Part shown: positions 34,161-44,498 of the stretch, piece by piece
Position numbering within the stretch: position 1 is the first letter of the stretch
How the letters are laid out: every line of letters starts with the position of its first letter
Assembly: GCF_014333425.1 (NCBI RefSeq)
Contig: NZ_JACRYT010000002.1
Location: forward strand, 124,001 to 188,000
Direction: 5' to 3'
DNA: 64,000 nt
DNA from: Zhenpiania hominis
GTDB taxonomy: Bacteria; Bacillota; Clostridia; Peptostreptococcales; Anaerovoracaceae
Translations under genes and position numbers: made by a program
The notes under the pieces: model-generated
The model's input: the letters and a program-made list of their open reading frames with translations, nothing else
Databases searched by the model: none
Told to the model about the DNA's origin: nothing

Positions 34161-34347
34161 CTCCTTTCGGCGGGGATATTTCAGGCTCCGTGGAGCCGAA
34201 CAGACGCGAAGCGGGTGTTTGGCTGCGCGGGGCGCACAAGGGGTTTGGGGAGTGTAGCGCCCCATCGCGCTCAGAGAGCGCAACAGCCCCCGGCAGGGCG
34301 CACGACACCGGCAACGGTGTATAAGTGCGCCCTTGTAAACAAGGGAC
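34161..34347. other. IME-B oriT-like region
   Basis: Upstream of the relaxase, on the minus strand, TGGGG/CCCCA (34246-34264) is followed by the motif CCCAAACCCC, matching the ICE and IME-A candidates. Beside it is the perfect hairpin GCGCTC-AGA-GAGCGC (34267-34281). No gene is seen. Assignment as oriT is inferred from position and the shared motif. Confidence 0.5.
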
Positions 34348-34644
34348 TTATGGCTTGTCCCCGGATTTCGGCAGTTTCGCGGCCAGTTCCGCCGCCCCTG
34401 GAAGATGGGACAGGGCAATCAGGAACGCCTTGACCTCTACGCCGGGAAGGGCGGGGGCCAGAGGGAAAATGCCCTCCAAAATGGCCCCGCGCTCAATCAG
34501 GCGGCGGGTGCGGGCCTTGCGTTCCTCATTGCGCTGCTTGTTCTCCAAAATCTTCTGGCGGTTCTCAAGCTGCCGGATTTCCTTCAGGACTTCTTCGCGC
34601 TCGTCTTTTTTCTGTTTCGCTTGGGTGGTGCTGTCTTTGTGCAT
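34348..34644 (-). CDS. DUF3847 protein of IME-B
   Basis: A 98-aa protein: basic coiled coil in residues about 10-50 (EVLKEIRQLENRQKILENKQ), then RRLIERGAILEGIFP. This family is a regular neighbour of MobA/MobL relaxases and may act in the relaxosome like MobC. It overlaps the end of the sigma-like gene by 61 bases. Confidence 0.8.
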   Translation of the reverse strand: MHKDSTTQAKQKKDEREEVLKEIRQLENRQKILENKQRNEERKARTRRLIERGAILEGIFPLAPALPGVEVKAFLIALSHLPGAAELAAKLPKSGDKP

Positions 34645-35123
34645 ATCGCTTTCTCCTTTGGCGGCTTCATCCAGCCGCGCTTGATATAATATTTCTGTAA
34701 CTTGATAATAGCGTTGCGAACCGTGACAATGGCTGCTGATGTCGTGAAGCCTTCGGCCTCGGCAATCTCCTTAAACTGCTTGCCCTCCCAAAACCGGGCA
34801 TGAAGGCAGCTCGCCTGCCGGGGCGTCAGGGTGGCAAGGGCCTCCCGGAGCCGTTCCATCATCAGGGCATGGGCGGCCTCCTGTTCCCGTTCCGTTTCTT
34901 TCTCCATCAGAATATCTTCCGGGGAAATGACCTGTTCCGGGAAATGGTTTTCTATGCCGGGGGATGCGTCCAGAGAATAACAGTGATAGTGCTGCTTGGC
35001 GTCATTTGCGTTCTCTGCGCGGCTTTCCTCCACAATGGCGTCTGCAACCTCGTCCGGCACTTCCACAAAAGTGTCTTTCTTGCAAATCGGATAGTAGTAT
35101 TTTTTCAGGTTGATGGTTTTCAT
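34584..35123 (-). CDS. Sigma-70-like regulator 4 of the IME-B array
   Basis: A 179-aa protein starting MKTINLKKYYYPICKKDTF. Region-4-like helix-turn-helix at about 100-145 (LTPRQASCLHARFWEGKQFK, then EIAEAEGFTTSAAIVTVRNAI). A lysine-rich tail follows. The start at 35123 overlaps the upstream stop as ATGA. It is one of four tandem paralogues. Confidence 0.8.
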   Translation of the reverse strand: MKTINLKKYYYPICKKDTFVEVPDEVADAIVEESRAENANDAKQHYHCYSLDASPGIENHFPEQVISPEDILMEKETEREQEAAHALMMERLREALATLTPRQASCLHARFWEGKQFKEIAEAEGFTTSAAIVTVRNAIIKLQKYYIKRGWMKPPKEKAICTKTAPPKRNRKKTSAKKS

Positions 35124-35581
35124 AGGCCGCTTGTCCATTTCCGGCGTATGAAGTACCGGCGCAGCCGCCGGAGCGCCGCATGGATGGACTTTCCAGCCTG
35201 GGATGGGGTAATGCCCTCCATCGCGGCAATGTCCTTCACTTTCATCCCCAGCATATACCGGGCATGAACGCGGCGGGCCTGCGTTGGGGTCAGAGAGGAA
35301 ATGGCCTCATAGAGCCGCCGGAGCAGTTCGGCATATTCGGCCTGCGCCTCCTTTTCCATCAGGCAATCCTCCGGCGAAGGCTGCGCCCAGCCGATGGCGG
35401 CGTTCTCAATCCCATCATTGCAGTCAAGGGAATAAAACGCCTTGTAGCGGTACATCTTGCGCTCCCTGGCGGCCTCGGCCCGCTTGTCCAGTAGGAACGC
35501 CTCGACAATTTCATCCGACACCTCCACAAAGGTGTCCTCAGTGCAGAACGGGTAATATTGCTTTAGGTTGATGGTCTGCAT
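35120..35581 (-). CDS. Sigma-70-like regulator 3 of the IME-B array
   Basis: A 153-aa paralogue, MQTINLKQYYPFCTEDTFVE, with region-4-like SSLTPTQARRVHARYMLGMK and KDIAAMEGITPSQAGKSIH near the C-terminus. It overlaps the next gene by 4 bases and follows the preceding one after 10. No region 2 is obvious, so it may act as an anti- or co-regulator rather than a full sigma factor. Confidence 0.8.
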   Translation of the reverse strand: MQTINLKQYYPFCTEDTFVEVSDEIVEAFLLDKRAEAARERKMYRYKAFYSLDCNDGIENAAIGWAQPSPEDCLMEKEAQAEYAELLRRLYEAISSLTPTQARRVHARYMLGMKVKDIAAMEGITPSQAGKSIHAALRRLRRYFIRRKWTSGL

Positions 35582-35591
35582 AGGCCCGCCC

Positions 35592-36044
35592 TCACTCTGC
35601 CGGGAAAAGGCAGTCATAGCAGCGGCGCATATTCCGCAGGCCCCGCCGGATAGCAACGCTGACCTTGCTGCTGTCTACGCCCTCCATCCGGGAGATTTCC
35701 GGCTGGCTGATACCGGCGATGTAGTAGGCCCGGACGCGGCGGGCCTGTGTGGGGGTGGCATGGGCCAGAGCCTCCGGCAAGGCAGCCAGCAGCCGCAGAT
35801 GGGCGGCCCGTTCCTCGCGCTCCAAAAGGATTTCCTCCGGCGATCTGCCGTGTTCCAGCGCATAGTTCTCCGTCCAGCTATACGCGTCCAGGGAGTAGTA
35901 GGCGCGGTGGTAGACCTTCCGGCGCTCATAGTTGTTCATCTCGCGCTGGGCCTGTCGCATGACTTCCCAAACTTCATCGCTGACCTCCACAAACTCGTCA
36001 TGCCGGTAGTGGGGATAAATCCACCGCAGATTGATTGTTTTCAT
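35592..36044 (-). CDS. Sigma-70-like regulator 2 of the IME-B array
   Basis: A 150-aa paralogue, MKTINLRWIYPHYRHDEFVE, with region-4-like ATPTQARRVRAYYIAGISQP and EISRMEGVDSSKVSVAIRRG. The start at 36044 has a perfect AGGAGGTAA site. It shares with the others the middle motif SLDAYSWTEN ... SPEEILLERE. Confidence 0.82.
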   Translation of the reverse strand: MKTINLRWIYPHYRHDEFVEVSDEVWEVMRQAQREMNNYERRKVYHRAYYSLDAYSWTENYALEHGRSPEEILLEREERAAHLRLLAALPEALAHATPTQARRVRAYYIAGISQPEISRMEGVDSSKVSVAIRRGLRNMRRCYDCLFPAE

Positions 36045-36147
36045 AGGCTTACCTCCTGAAAATGGGAGAGGCGGGCAGCTTGTCCGCTGTCCGCCTCCCG
36101 CTGGGATAAGGGAAACAATCCCTTTCACTTGGTAGCCCGAAAAGGGG

Positions 36148-36561
36148 TCATTCGTATGGGTGGTTTCTCAAATTTTTTTGAAAAATTTTTCTGACCGCTT
36201 CAATGGAGCCTTGCACCGAACTCTTGGAGCAGCCGCACAGGGCAGCAATCTCCGAAAAACTCAGCCCGTCCAGGGCATAGAGCAGGAACCGGCGGCGCTG
36301 GGCCTCGGTGCAGGTTTCCAGGACGGCCATCAGCTCATCCAGCGTTTCCATGCGGCAAAGGTATTCCTCCGGCGTTTCGCCGTAGATACCCACGTCCTCG
36401 GTGGCAACTATGTATTCGTCAAACTCCCGGCCATCCCAATGCCGCCGCTGCTCATGGGACAGGTTCTCGGCTTTGTGGTCGGCCCGGTCAAGAAATTCAT
36501 AGACTTCCAGCGTGACCTCCACGGCCACAGCTTGTCCGTTATAATTGATGGTGACTTCCAT
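36148..36561 (-). CDS. Sigma-70-like regulator 1 of the IME-B array
   Basis: A 137-aa, more distant member, MEVTINYNGQAVAVEVTLEV, with TPEEYLCRMETLDE and region-4-like FSEIAALCGCSKSSVQGSIE. It heads the array. GGAAAGGCTG upstream gives a moderate ribosome site. Confidence 0.8.
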   Translation of the reverse strand: MEVTINYNGQAVAVEVTLEVYEFLDRADHKAENLSHEQRRHWDGREFDEYIVATEDVGIYGETPEEYLCRMETLDELMAVLETCTEAQRRRFLLYALDGLSFSEIAALCGCSKSSVQGSIEAVRKIFQKNLRNHPYE

Positions 36562-36727
36562 CAGCCTTTCCTCCGTTCAGATTTTTGCGGGAAAATCTGA
36601 ACGGGGCGGCGGGGAACGGCACCGGGGACAGGGTTCGGGCCATGTTGGCCCGATGTTCCGGCCCCATAGGTATGAAAAACGCCCGGACAGCATGAAGCTA
36701 TTCGAGCGCAAAAAACACGGTATTCAG

Positions 36728-36841
36728 TTACATTGTGACAATTTTCGCACTGGCTGCCAGACGGGGCCTGTTCGGTGGCCGGGCTTTTTTTGACGATAGT
36801 ACAAATATCGTCTGAATTTGTCGGCGGTCAGTGTGCTTCAT
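36728..36841 (-). CDS. Very small IME-B ORF
   Basis: A 37-codon frame, MKHTDRRQIQTIFVLSSKKA and on, ending TM, with a perfect AGGAGGG site 8 bases upstream. It is basic and has no known domain. The good site and the position in a 485-base gap between the sigma array and the ABC genes support it, but conservation was not tested. Confidence 0.4.
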   Translation of the reverse strand: MKHTDRRQIQTIFVLSSKKARPPNRPRLAASAKIVTM

Positions 36842-36864
36842 GGCGGCTCCCTCCTAAAGCCGCC
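36842..36864. other. Hairpin over the ribosome site of the small IME-B ORF
   Basis: GGCGGCT pairs with AGCCGCC around a 9-base loop that contains the AGGAGGG site; the stem touches the ATG. It could limit translation of the 37-codon ORF. Elsewhere in 36562-37046 only a GC-rich stretch (36600-36670) is seen. Confidence 0.4.
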
Positions 36865-37046
36865 GTGTCAGCGTATAGGCGTCACTCCTTTGTCGAGGGC
36901 ATAAGGAACGGCGGCCTTGATGTTACTCAAAACCGCCGCAGTACCCTGAAAATCCATTATAGGCGCACGAAGCTACCTGCCCTGCAACGGTTTTTTTCTT
37001 TCCCCGTTTAGCGGGGCAGGATAGCTTTATATTGAAATTCGGAGAT

Positions 37047-39527
37047 TCACTCGATAGTTTCTATCGAATCCACAATATTCATTTTGGAGATATTTCGCAG
37101 TGGAATCGCCGTTGCCAACAAACAGGCCAAAATAGAAATAATCGCAGCTTCAGCGATCGCCAAAACGGGGACAGAAACGAGCTGTAAAGTGTCTGTCTGT
37201 GCAGCATTAACAAAGACGCAACAGATATAGCCCAGCACTGCACCAATCAATGATGCAAAAATCCCGTAATAAGCGCCCTCCCACAGAAATGTTTTATATA
37301 GGCTTGCTGCACTCATTCCAATGGCCCGCTGCATACCAATCTCATTGACACGGGTATGGATATTGCTGTAAACCGTGTTTATGATATTCAATATACCAAT
37401 AATTCCGATAAAGATAATCAGCGCCCAGCAAAGCATTTTGATTTGTTCAAAGCTTTCTGCCATTTCGTTGCTGCTTTCAAGATAAGAAAGCCAATGAGTT
37501 CCCGGATATTCACGACACCAGTTATCCAACCAGTTTTCAAAGGAATCTGTATCAGCACTATCCTGTAATGTCGGATAGATTTCTGAATAGCTGTCATTTT
37601 CAAGCAGCGAGCAATATATTTCTTCATTCACAATAATCTGGACACCGTTGGCAAATCCTTCATTGTTGATTGAAATTGGATTATCAATCAACGCTATTAC
37701 CCGAAGTGTTCTGCCTCCCAACTGAACCGTATCACCAACAGCAAGCTCTGTGTACTCCATAGGCGTATCCCCGTAGGAAAATGGGATAGGATTTTTGACG
37801 AGGCAGCCTGTTCCATCGTTTAATGCCTGCTTATCCTGATCCGAAAGGTTGGGTGCGTAGATCTCTAATAGCCCATCGTCAATATTTGCAAGCTGAAAGG
37901 TTTCGTAGCTTTGCACAGACAAATCTGTTTCAAAGGGAAGTTCGTCACCAGCGCCTTGCATAAATACGGAAAGTCTGGTGGTGGAAAGGCTTTCTACTGC
38001 GTCGTTTGCTTTCAATGTATCTACAGCTTCCGCCGGAATACCCAATGTTTCATTTGTAACAGCGTAATCGCTGAAATACATATCCTGAACTGAACTACTG
38101 GCATCCAGCAGATTGGTAAAGCTTTGTAAAGCGACAAAGACGGTAATGCTCATAACAAGAGAAAGAATCGTAACCAGTGTTCTGCCACGCCCACGTTTCA
38201 AATTCAGCCTTGCGTAGTAAGATTCAAAATGATAGATTTTGCGATTTCGTTTTCCACGACGTTTGATCTTCACAGCGTGGCCAGACATAGCAACTGTCGG
38301 AGATACACGGGATGCGTATCGTGCAGCAGGAAACGCAGCCAGCAAAGCAAATAAAAGTGTGACTGCAACACTGGCAAGGAGCATGGCTAACTTCACTGAA
38401 CTGGCTGCGCTGATGGCCGCAGTTAATTCGGAAGCACTATTTACCATGAATATATCGGGATTGAGAACACTCGTAGCAGCAATCAGCACTCCCTTCGTTG
38501 ACAATGTACCGAGTACCAGCCCGATAGGGATACCAATCCCGCAAAGGATCAAGAGCTGCAAGGAAACAAGACGATATATCTGCCCTCGCTCTCCACCGAT
38601 TGCGCGAAGCGTTCCATATTCTTTAATGCGTTTTGTAATGGAAATTTTGAGAATGTTGTAAATAACCAATCCGGCTGCAAACAAGACCAATACGCCTACC
38701 AAAATACACGCCACTGTCATAAAAGGAAAGCCTGAACCAGCATCGCTGCTGGTTGCCTCGTCATACGAAATACCGATGGCGTCAAGTAAAACCCAGTTGT
38801 ATTGGATATACCGTTCCTCTACATTCAACTCCGTCGCAAGATTATAAACAATGCTCTGAAAGTTTTGCTTGTCATGGGTCTTAAAGTCAGTGGAATAAAG
38901 CAAATATTCTTCCGGCAGTAAATTTTCTGCGGTTCCGTTTCCCACAATTCCCGAAACTGTGCCGGTTGTATATCCGATATAGCTGCTTTCAAGAATACCC
39001 GTCAATATAAAATTGCCGGAATATTCAAATTCTGGCAGAGAACCATCCATAACAGACACACGCATATCCAGAGAAACAGTATCCCCGATCGCAACATCTA
39101 ATCCGAGATATTGGATACTATCTTCTGGTAATGCAATTTCGTTTGCGGCCTCTGGTAAACGTCCCTCTTTTATAGTTCCGATTGACGGATACATAGATAG
39201 AGCGTTATCGTGATATTCCCGAAGGTATAGAGATAAACTGCTGCTGCCTAACGGCGTACTGCCGACAAAGATTATATCTCCTACATCGTACAGACGGTCA
39301 TCTTCGTGCAGCTTTTGCGCCTGTTCTTGATTTAGCTGATGGAAGGTTGCATAGCGGTTTCCATTCAGACTCGCCGCCTGCTCCATCCGCATAGATTGTA
39401 ATATCCCAATGGACTGACCGACTACCGTTGTCATGATCGTAGACATGATAACCGCAATCAAAATCAAGATTGCTGTGATTTTCTGCGCTTTTAGTTCTTT
39501 CCATGTAAGTGCTAAATAGGATTTCAT
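37047..39527 (-). CDS. ABC transporter permease with two FtsX domains
   Basis: An 826-aa membrane protein with a signal-anchor helix at about 17-40, a large extracellular region, three helices near 270-410, a second long helix near 445, a second extracellular region, and three C-terminal helices (about 690-815). The two repeated halves each end in an FtsX-like domain. It is coupled to the ATPase by a 4-base overlap. Such transporters under a kinase/regulator pair often respond to antimicrobial peptides or move lipoproteins; the substrate here is unknown. Confidence 0.85.
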   Translation of the reverse strand: MKSYLALTWKELKAQKITAILILIAVIMSTIMTTVVGQSIGILQSMRMEQAASLNGNRYATFHQLNQEQAQKLHEDDRLYDVGDIIFVGSTPLGSSSLSLYLREYHDNALSMYPSIGTIKEGRLPEAANEIALPEDSIQYLGLDVAIGDTVSLDMRVSVMDGSLPEFEYSGNFILTGILESSYIGYTTGTVSGIVGNGTAENLLPEEYLLYSTDFKTHDKQNFQSIVYNLATELNVEERYIQYNWVLLDAIGISYDEATSSDAGSGFPFMTVACILVGVLVLFAAGLVIYNILKISITKRIKEYGTLRAIGGERGQIYRLVSLQLLILCGIGIPIGLVLGTLSTKGVLIAATSVLNPDIFMVNSASELTAAISAASSVKLAMLLASVAVTLLFALLAAFPAARYASRVSPTVAMSGHAVKIKRRGKRNRKIYHFESYYARLNLKRGRGRTLVTILSLVMSITVFVALQSFTNLLDASSSVQDMYFSDYAVTNETLGIPAEAVDTLKANDAVESLSTTRLSVFMQGAGDELPFETDLSVQSYETFQLANIDDGLLEIYAPNLSDQDKQALNDGTGCLVKNPIPFSYGDTPMEYTELAVGDTVQLGGRTLRVIALIDNPISINNEGFANGVQIIVNEEIYCSLLENDSYSEIYPTLQDSADTDSFENWLDNWCREYPGTHWLSYLESSNEMAESFEQIKMLCWALIIFIGIIGILNIINTVYSNIHTRVNEIGMQRAIGMSAASLYKTFLWEGAYYGIFASLIGAVLGYICCVFVNAAQTDTLQLVSVPVLAIAEAAIISILACLLATAIPLRNISKMNIVDSIETIE

Positions 39528-40198
39528 TTTGCCGTCACCTCCGAAAGAACCCCGTCCACAATGACAAATTGCCGGTCTGCCATTCTTGCAATACGGCTGT
39601 CATGGGTAATGATAACAAGCGTTTTCCCCATCTTCTTCCATATGTTTTGCAGCATTTCCATAACCTCGCTGCCACTTTTACTATCCAGATTCCCAGTTGG
39701 TTCATCCGCAAAGATAATATCGGGTTTTGCAATCAGAGCGCGGGCAATCGCTACACGTTGCTGCTGACCGCCGGAAAGCTCATGGGGTAAATGGGTAAGG
39801 CGCTCCCGAATCCCCAGCAATTCCGTAAGCTGCTTTAGATAGGCTTCATCCGGCTGCTTTTTATCTAACAATAGAGGCATAATGATATTTTCTTTTGCGG
39901 TCAAGACGGGAAGCAGGTTAAACTGCTGGAAGATGAAACCGATACGCTGGCGACGAAAAGCAGATAGAGCTTTGTCGTTGAAACTGTATATGTCTTTTCC
40001 ATCGTATGTCAAGCTGCCAGAAGTTGGCTTATCCAGCCCTGACAATAAATGAAGCAGGGTACTTTTTCCGCTGCCAGAAGGCCCCATGATGGAGATAAAG
40101 TCGCTGGATGCAATTTCAAGATTGGCTTTATCCAACGCGACAACACGGCTTTCGCCGCTGCCGTAGATTTTTGATAGTTCTTTTGCCTCAATATTCAT
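39524..40198 (-). CDS. ABC transporter ATPase (LolD/MacB/BceA type)
   Basis: A 224-aa ATPase: Walker A GPSGSGKST near residue 39, Q-loop FQQFNLLP near 92, signature LSGGQQQR near 140, Walker B IIFADEPTGNLDS near 162. The start at 40198 lies directly after a hairpin that hides its ribosome site. It pairs with the permease downstream and the two-component system upstream. Confidence 0.92.
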   Translation of the reverse strand: MNIEAKELSKIYGSGESRVVALDKANLEIASSDFISIMGPSGSGKSTLLHLLSGLDKPTSGSLTYDGKDIYSFNDKALSAFRRQRIGFIFQQFNLLPVLTAKENIIMPLLLDKKQPDEAYLKQLTELLGIRERLTHLPHELSGGQQQRVAIARALIAKPDIIFADEPTGNLDSKSGSEVMEMLQNIWKKMGKTLVIITHDSRIARMADRQFVIVDGVLSEVTAK

Positions 40199-40204
40199 AA
40201 AAAA

Positions 40205-40237
40205 ACACTCTCCTTATTTGTGGTATAAGGAGAGTGT
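40205..40237 (-). promoter_or_regulatory. Terminator-like hairpin that also sequesters the ABC ribosome binding site
   Basis: On the minus strand ACACTCTCCTTA pairs perfectly (12 bp) with TAAGGAGAGTGT, followed by T7 and then ATG of the ATPase gene. The 3-prime arm holds AAGGAG, the only ribosome site of that gene. The structure could both terminate transcription and block translation. Confidence 0.75.
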
Positions 40238-40260
40238 AAAATAAAAATCTCAAAAATTGC

Positions 40261-41352
40261 TCAAGGTTTCCGATTTGTTTGAAAGGAAGCAGTAGCTATT
40301 GCGCCATGATCCTTTCTATTCGTCAGCGTAAGTGCTCCGCCGTGTTTTAGGCATAATGTCTGGCTGCTATAAAGCCCCATCCCAAAGTGTGCGGAATCTC
40401 CATTCAGTTTTCCAAACGGTTTTGGGCCGTTTTGTACCAACTCTGCGGGATAACCGGGGCCATCATCTGTGACCGACAAAAGCAAGAGGTTTTCCCGCTG
40501 TTGCAGGCATATTATAATTTCACTTTTTGCAAAACGAGCTGCATTTCCAATCAAATTTTCCGCGACAATCAGAAATAACGCATGATCTATTTGTACAGTT
40601 CCATTATCAGGTGCAGAAATGGATAGCTGGAATGTTCCAGCAAGAAGTTTTGTAGTATCTTCTAATTCCGAGCGCAATAGGGAATAGGAACACTCGCTTA
40701 CCCGCAGTGGCATTTGTTCCAATCTTTGTATGCTGCTCATAGCTTCCACATACTGCTCTATACGTTGGGTATAGCTTTCCAGTCTGTCAATCGTCTGCTT
40801 ATCTGCTGTACCCTGACGCAGTAATTTCACAGTTCCTTTCAAAACTGTGATCGGATTTCTTAAATCGTGGGAAAACGCGGCATTTAATCTTTTGCGTTCT
40901 TCCATCTGCCGCCATAGTTCCTGATTTGATTTCAAAAGTTCTTCGCGCATAGTATCAAAGGCAACACAGAGTTGCCCCAATTCATCACCAGAACGAACCG
41001 GCATAATAAAATCAAGGTCGTGGTTCTGAATCCTTGTAATACCATTTTGCAATACGGCAATCGGTTGCTTCAATTTAATGTGGTAATATAGAACTCCTGA
41101 TAGGGCTAGCCCACCCATAGGAAGCGCAATGCAAGATACAACTTGTATGATACCTAATACTGACAATATAGTTTGCTGGGATGCTGTCGGTTCTTCCAGT
41201 TTAACTATTGTACCATCTGGAGAAATCTGTATTCCACCAGTGGGAAAGGTGCTGCTAATCACATTACACACCACAAAAACGAGCACCAATAGCAGGAGAG
41301 CCAGTAAAACACAGGAAACAGACAAAACAAGAAAAGACTTTTTTAACCCCAT
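40261..41352 (-). CDS. Sensor histidine kinase
   Basis: A 363-aa kinase: helix 1 at about 6-28, a short extracellular loop of about 40 residues, helix 2 near 72-95, HAMP-like linker, H-box AFSHDLRNPITVLKG near 158, N-box ENLIGNAARF and G-box DDGPGYP toward the end. The short loop suggests a membrane-sensing kinase. The ATG at 41352, 6 bases after the regulator stop, is preferred to the TTG at 41388. Confidence 0.9.
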   Translation of the reverse strand: MGLKKSFLVLSVSCVLLALLLLVLVFVVCNVISSTFPTGGIQISPDGTIVKLEEPTASQQTILSVLGIIQVVSCIALPMGGLALSGVLYYHIKLKQPIAVLQNGITRIQNHDLDFIMPVRSGDELGQLCVAFDTMREELLKSNQELWRQMEERKRLNAAFSHDLRNPITVLKGTVKLLRQGTADKQTIDRLESYTQRIEQYVEAMSSIQRLEQMPLRVSECSYSLLRSELEDTTKLLAGTFQLSISAPDNGTVQIDHALFLIVAENLIGNAARFAKSEIIICLQQRENLLLLSVTDDGPGYPAELVQNGPKPFGKLNGDSAHFGMGLYSSQTLCLKHGGALTLTNRKDHGAIATASFQTNRKP

Positions 41353-41357
41353 ATTTT

Positions 41358-42044
41358 TTAGGCGTTCCACCGATAACCACACCCCCAAACTGTTTCAATG
41401 TAATTGTGCAGCGTATGTGCTGCAAACTTAGCCCGTATTTTCCGAATATGTTCCATGATCGTGTCGCTATTCCCGTCCCCATCCAATCCCCACACAAGTT
41501 CATAAATTCGTTCTCGGTCAAAGACTTGGCCTGCATTGAGGGAAAGAAGCTCCACAATTTCAAACTCCCGCTTGGACAACGGAATGCTCTGGCTATTGAT
41601 TGTAGCTGTCCGGGCAGAGTAATCTAATGCCAATTCACCAAAGAAGCGAACCGCAGAATTACTTTGGCGGCGCTGCTCCCGTCGCAGGTGTGCGGCAATA
41701 CGTGCCCCTAATTCGTCCAGATCAAAGGGTTTTACAATATAGTCATCTGCTCCAGCTTGAAAGCCTATGATTTTGTCGCTGGATTCAATGCGGGCGGTCA
41801 AAAACAAAATGGGGCAAGTGATGTAGTCCCGTACCTTCTGGCATACGGTCAGCCCGTCCATATCCGGCATATTGATGTCCAGCAAAATCAAATCAGGGTT
41901 GCTTGCGATTTTTTGGAGTGCTTCTTGGCCGCTATATGCTGTCAGAATATCATATTGTTTTTGAAAGTAACTTTGTATCATATCGACGATACCGTGTTCA
42001 TCATCGACAATCAAAATCTTTGTTTTCACGATCTTTTCCTCCAT
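41358..42044 (-). CDS. Response regulator, OmpR/PhoB type
   Basis: A 228-aa regulator: receiver domain with acidic DDEH near 12, phospho-acceptor in LILLDINMPDMDG near 54, and conserved Lys in VKPFD near 103. The winged-helix DNA-binding domain fills about 130-228. The start at 42044 precedes KIVKTKILIVDDE. It heads the kinase/ABC cassette and probably controls it. Confidence 0.92.
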   Translation of the reverse strand: MEEKIVKTKILIVDDEHGIVDMIQSYFQKQYDILTAYSGQEALQKIASNPDLILLDINMPDMDGLTVCQKVRDYITCPILFLTARIESSDKIIGFQAGADDYIVKPFDLDELGARIAAHLRREQRRQSNSAVRFFGELALDYSARTATINSQSIPLSKREFEIVELLSLNAGQVFDRERIYELVWGLDGDGNSDTIMEHIRKIRAKFAAHTLHNYIETVWGCGYRWNA

Positions 42045-42145
42045 TTCACATCCGATATTGTATCTTTCAAATCTCAAGAAAATCTCAAAGCCTGACATTT
42101 TCATTATATCATAGCTGAATAAAATTTGCAGGCACGCTAGTACTC

Positions 42146-42499
42146 TTAAATCATCGTTATCTCTTGAAAAATAACTTCCTCTGCCTGTGCTTTCAGCGTG
42201 TTCATCAGCCCCACCCACCGCATAGGGTCACGGGATTTCAGTTCCTCGGTGACGCCTGCCGCCTCCATCATGCGGGGCAGCATGGCGTCCATGCGCTCCC
42301 GCGCCGCCCTGTCAATCTCCGACAGGTGCGGGTACAGCTTTTCACTCAAAATCAAGCTGCTGTAAAGGCCGGGTCGGTATTCCTTCAGGTAGCGTTGCCG
42401 CATACGGCCATACTTGCCGATGGGGGCCTCCGGCTGCTCGGAAAGTTTCAGGTCGGGGATGTAGTAATCTCCGCAGCGGGTGTAAGTCAATTCGCTCAT
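42146..42499 (-). CDS. TnpV-family protein
   Basis: A 117-aa protein, MSELTYTRCGDYYIPDLKLS, then GRMRQRYLKEYRPGLYSSLI: the family annotated as transposon-encoded TnpV, common beside serine recombinases of Tn4451-like elements. The start at 42499 has AAAGGAG with proper spacing; the ATG six bases earlier is too close. It follows the recombinase gene after 26 bases. Function unknown. Confidence 0.82.
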   Translation of the reverse strand: MSELTYTRCGDYYIPDLKLSEQPEAPIGKYGRMRQRYLKEYRPGLYSSLILSEKLYPHLSEIDRAARERMDAMLPRMMEAAGVTEELKSRDPMRWVGLMNTLKAQAEEVIFQEITMI

Positions 42500-42525
42500 G
42501 TTCATTCTCCTTTGCGCTGTGATGG

Positions 42526-44490
<1,965 letters not shown>

Positions 44491-44498
44491 ATACATCC

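Noticed and set aside
32637..34433. A 598-aa plus-strand reading frame
   Set aside because: It mirrors the IME-B relaxase, which has the HUH motif and the correct context; high GC keeps the opposite frame open.
36990..37046. Terminator after the ABC permease
   Set aside because: The CCCCG/CGGGG stem has no T-run on the minus strand; the T-run lies on the other side, so evidence is weak.
40261..42044. Vancomycin-type VanRS system, as expected from Tn1549
   Set aside because: No vanHAX-like ligase genes follow; the pair is linked to an ABC transporter with FtsX domains.
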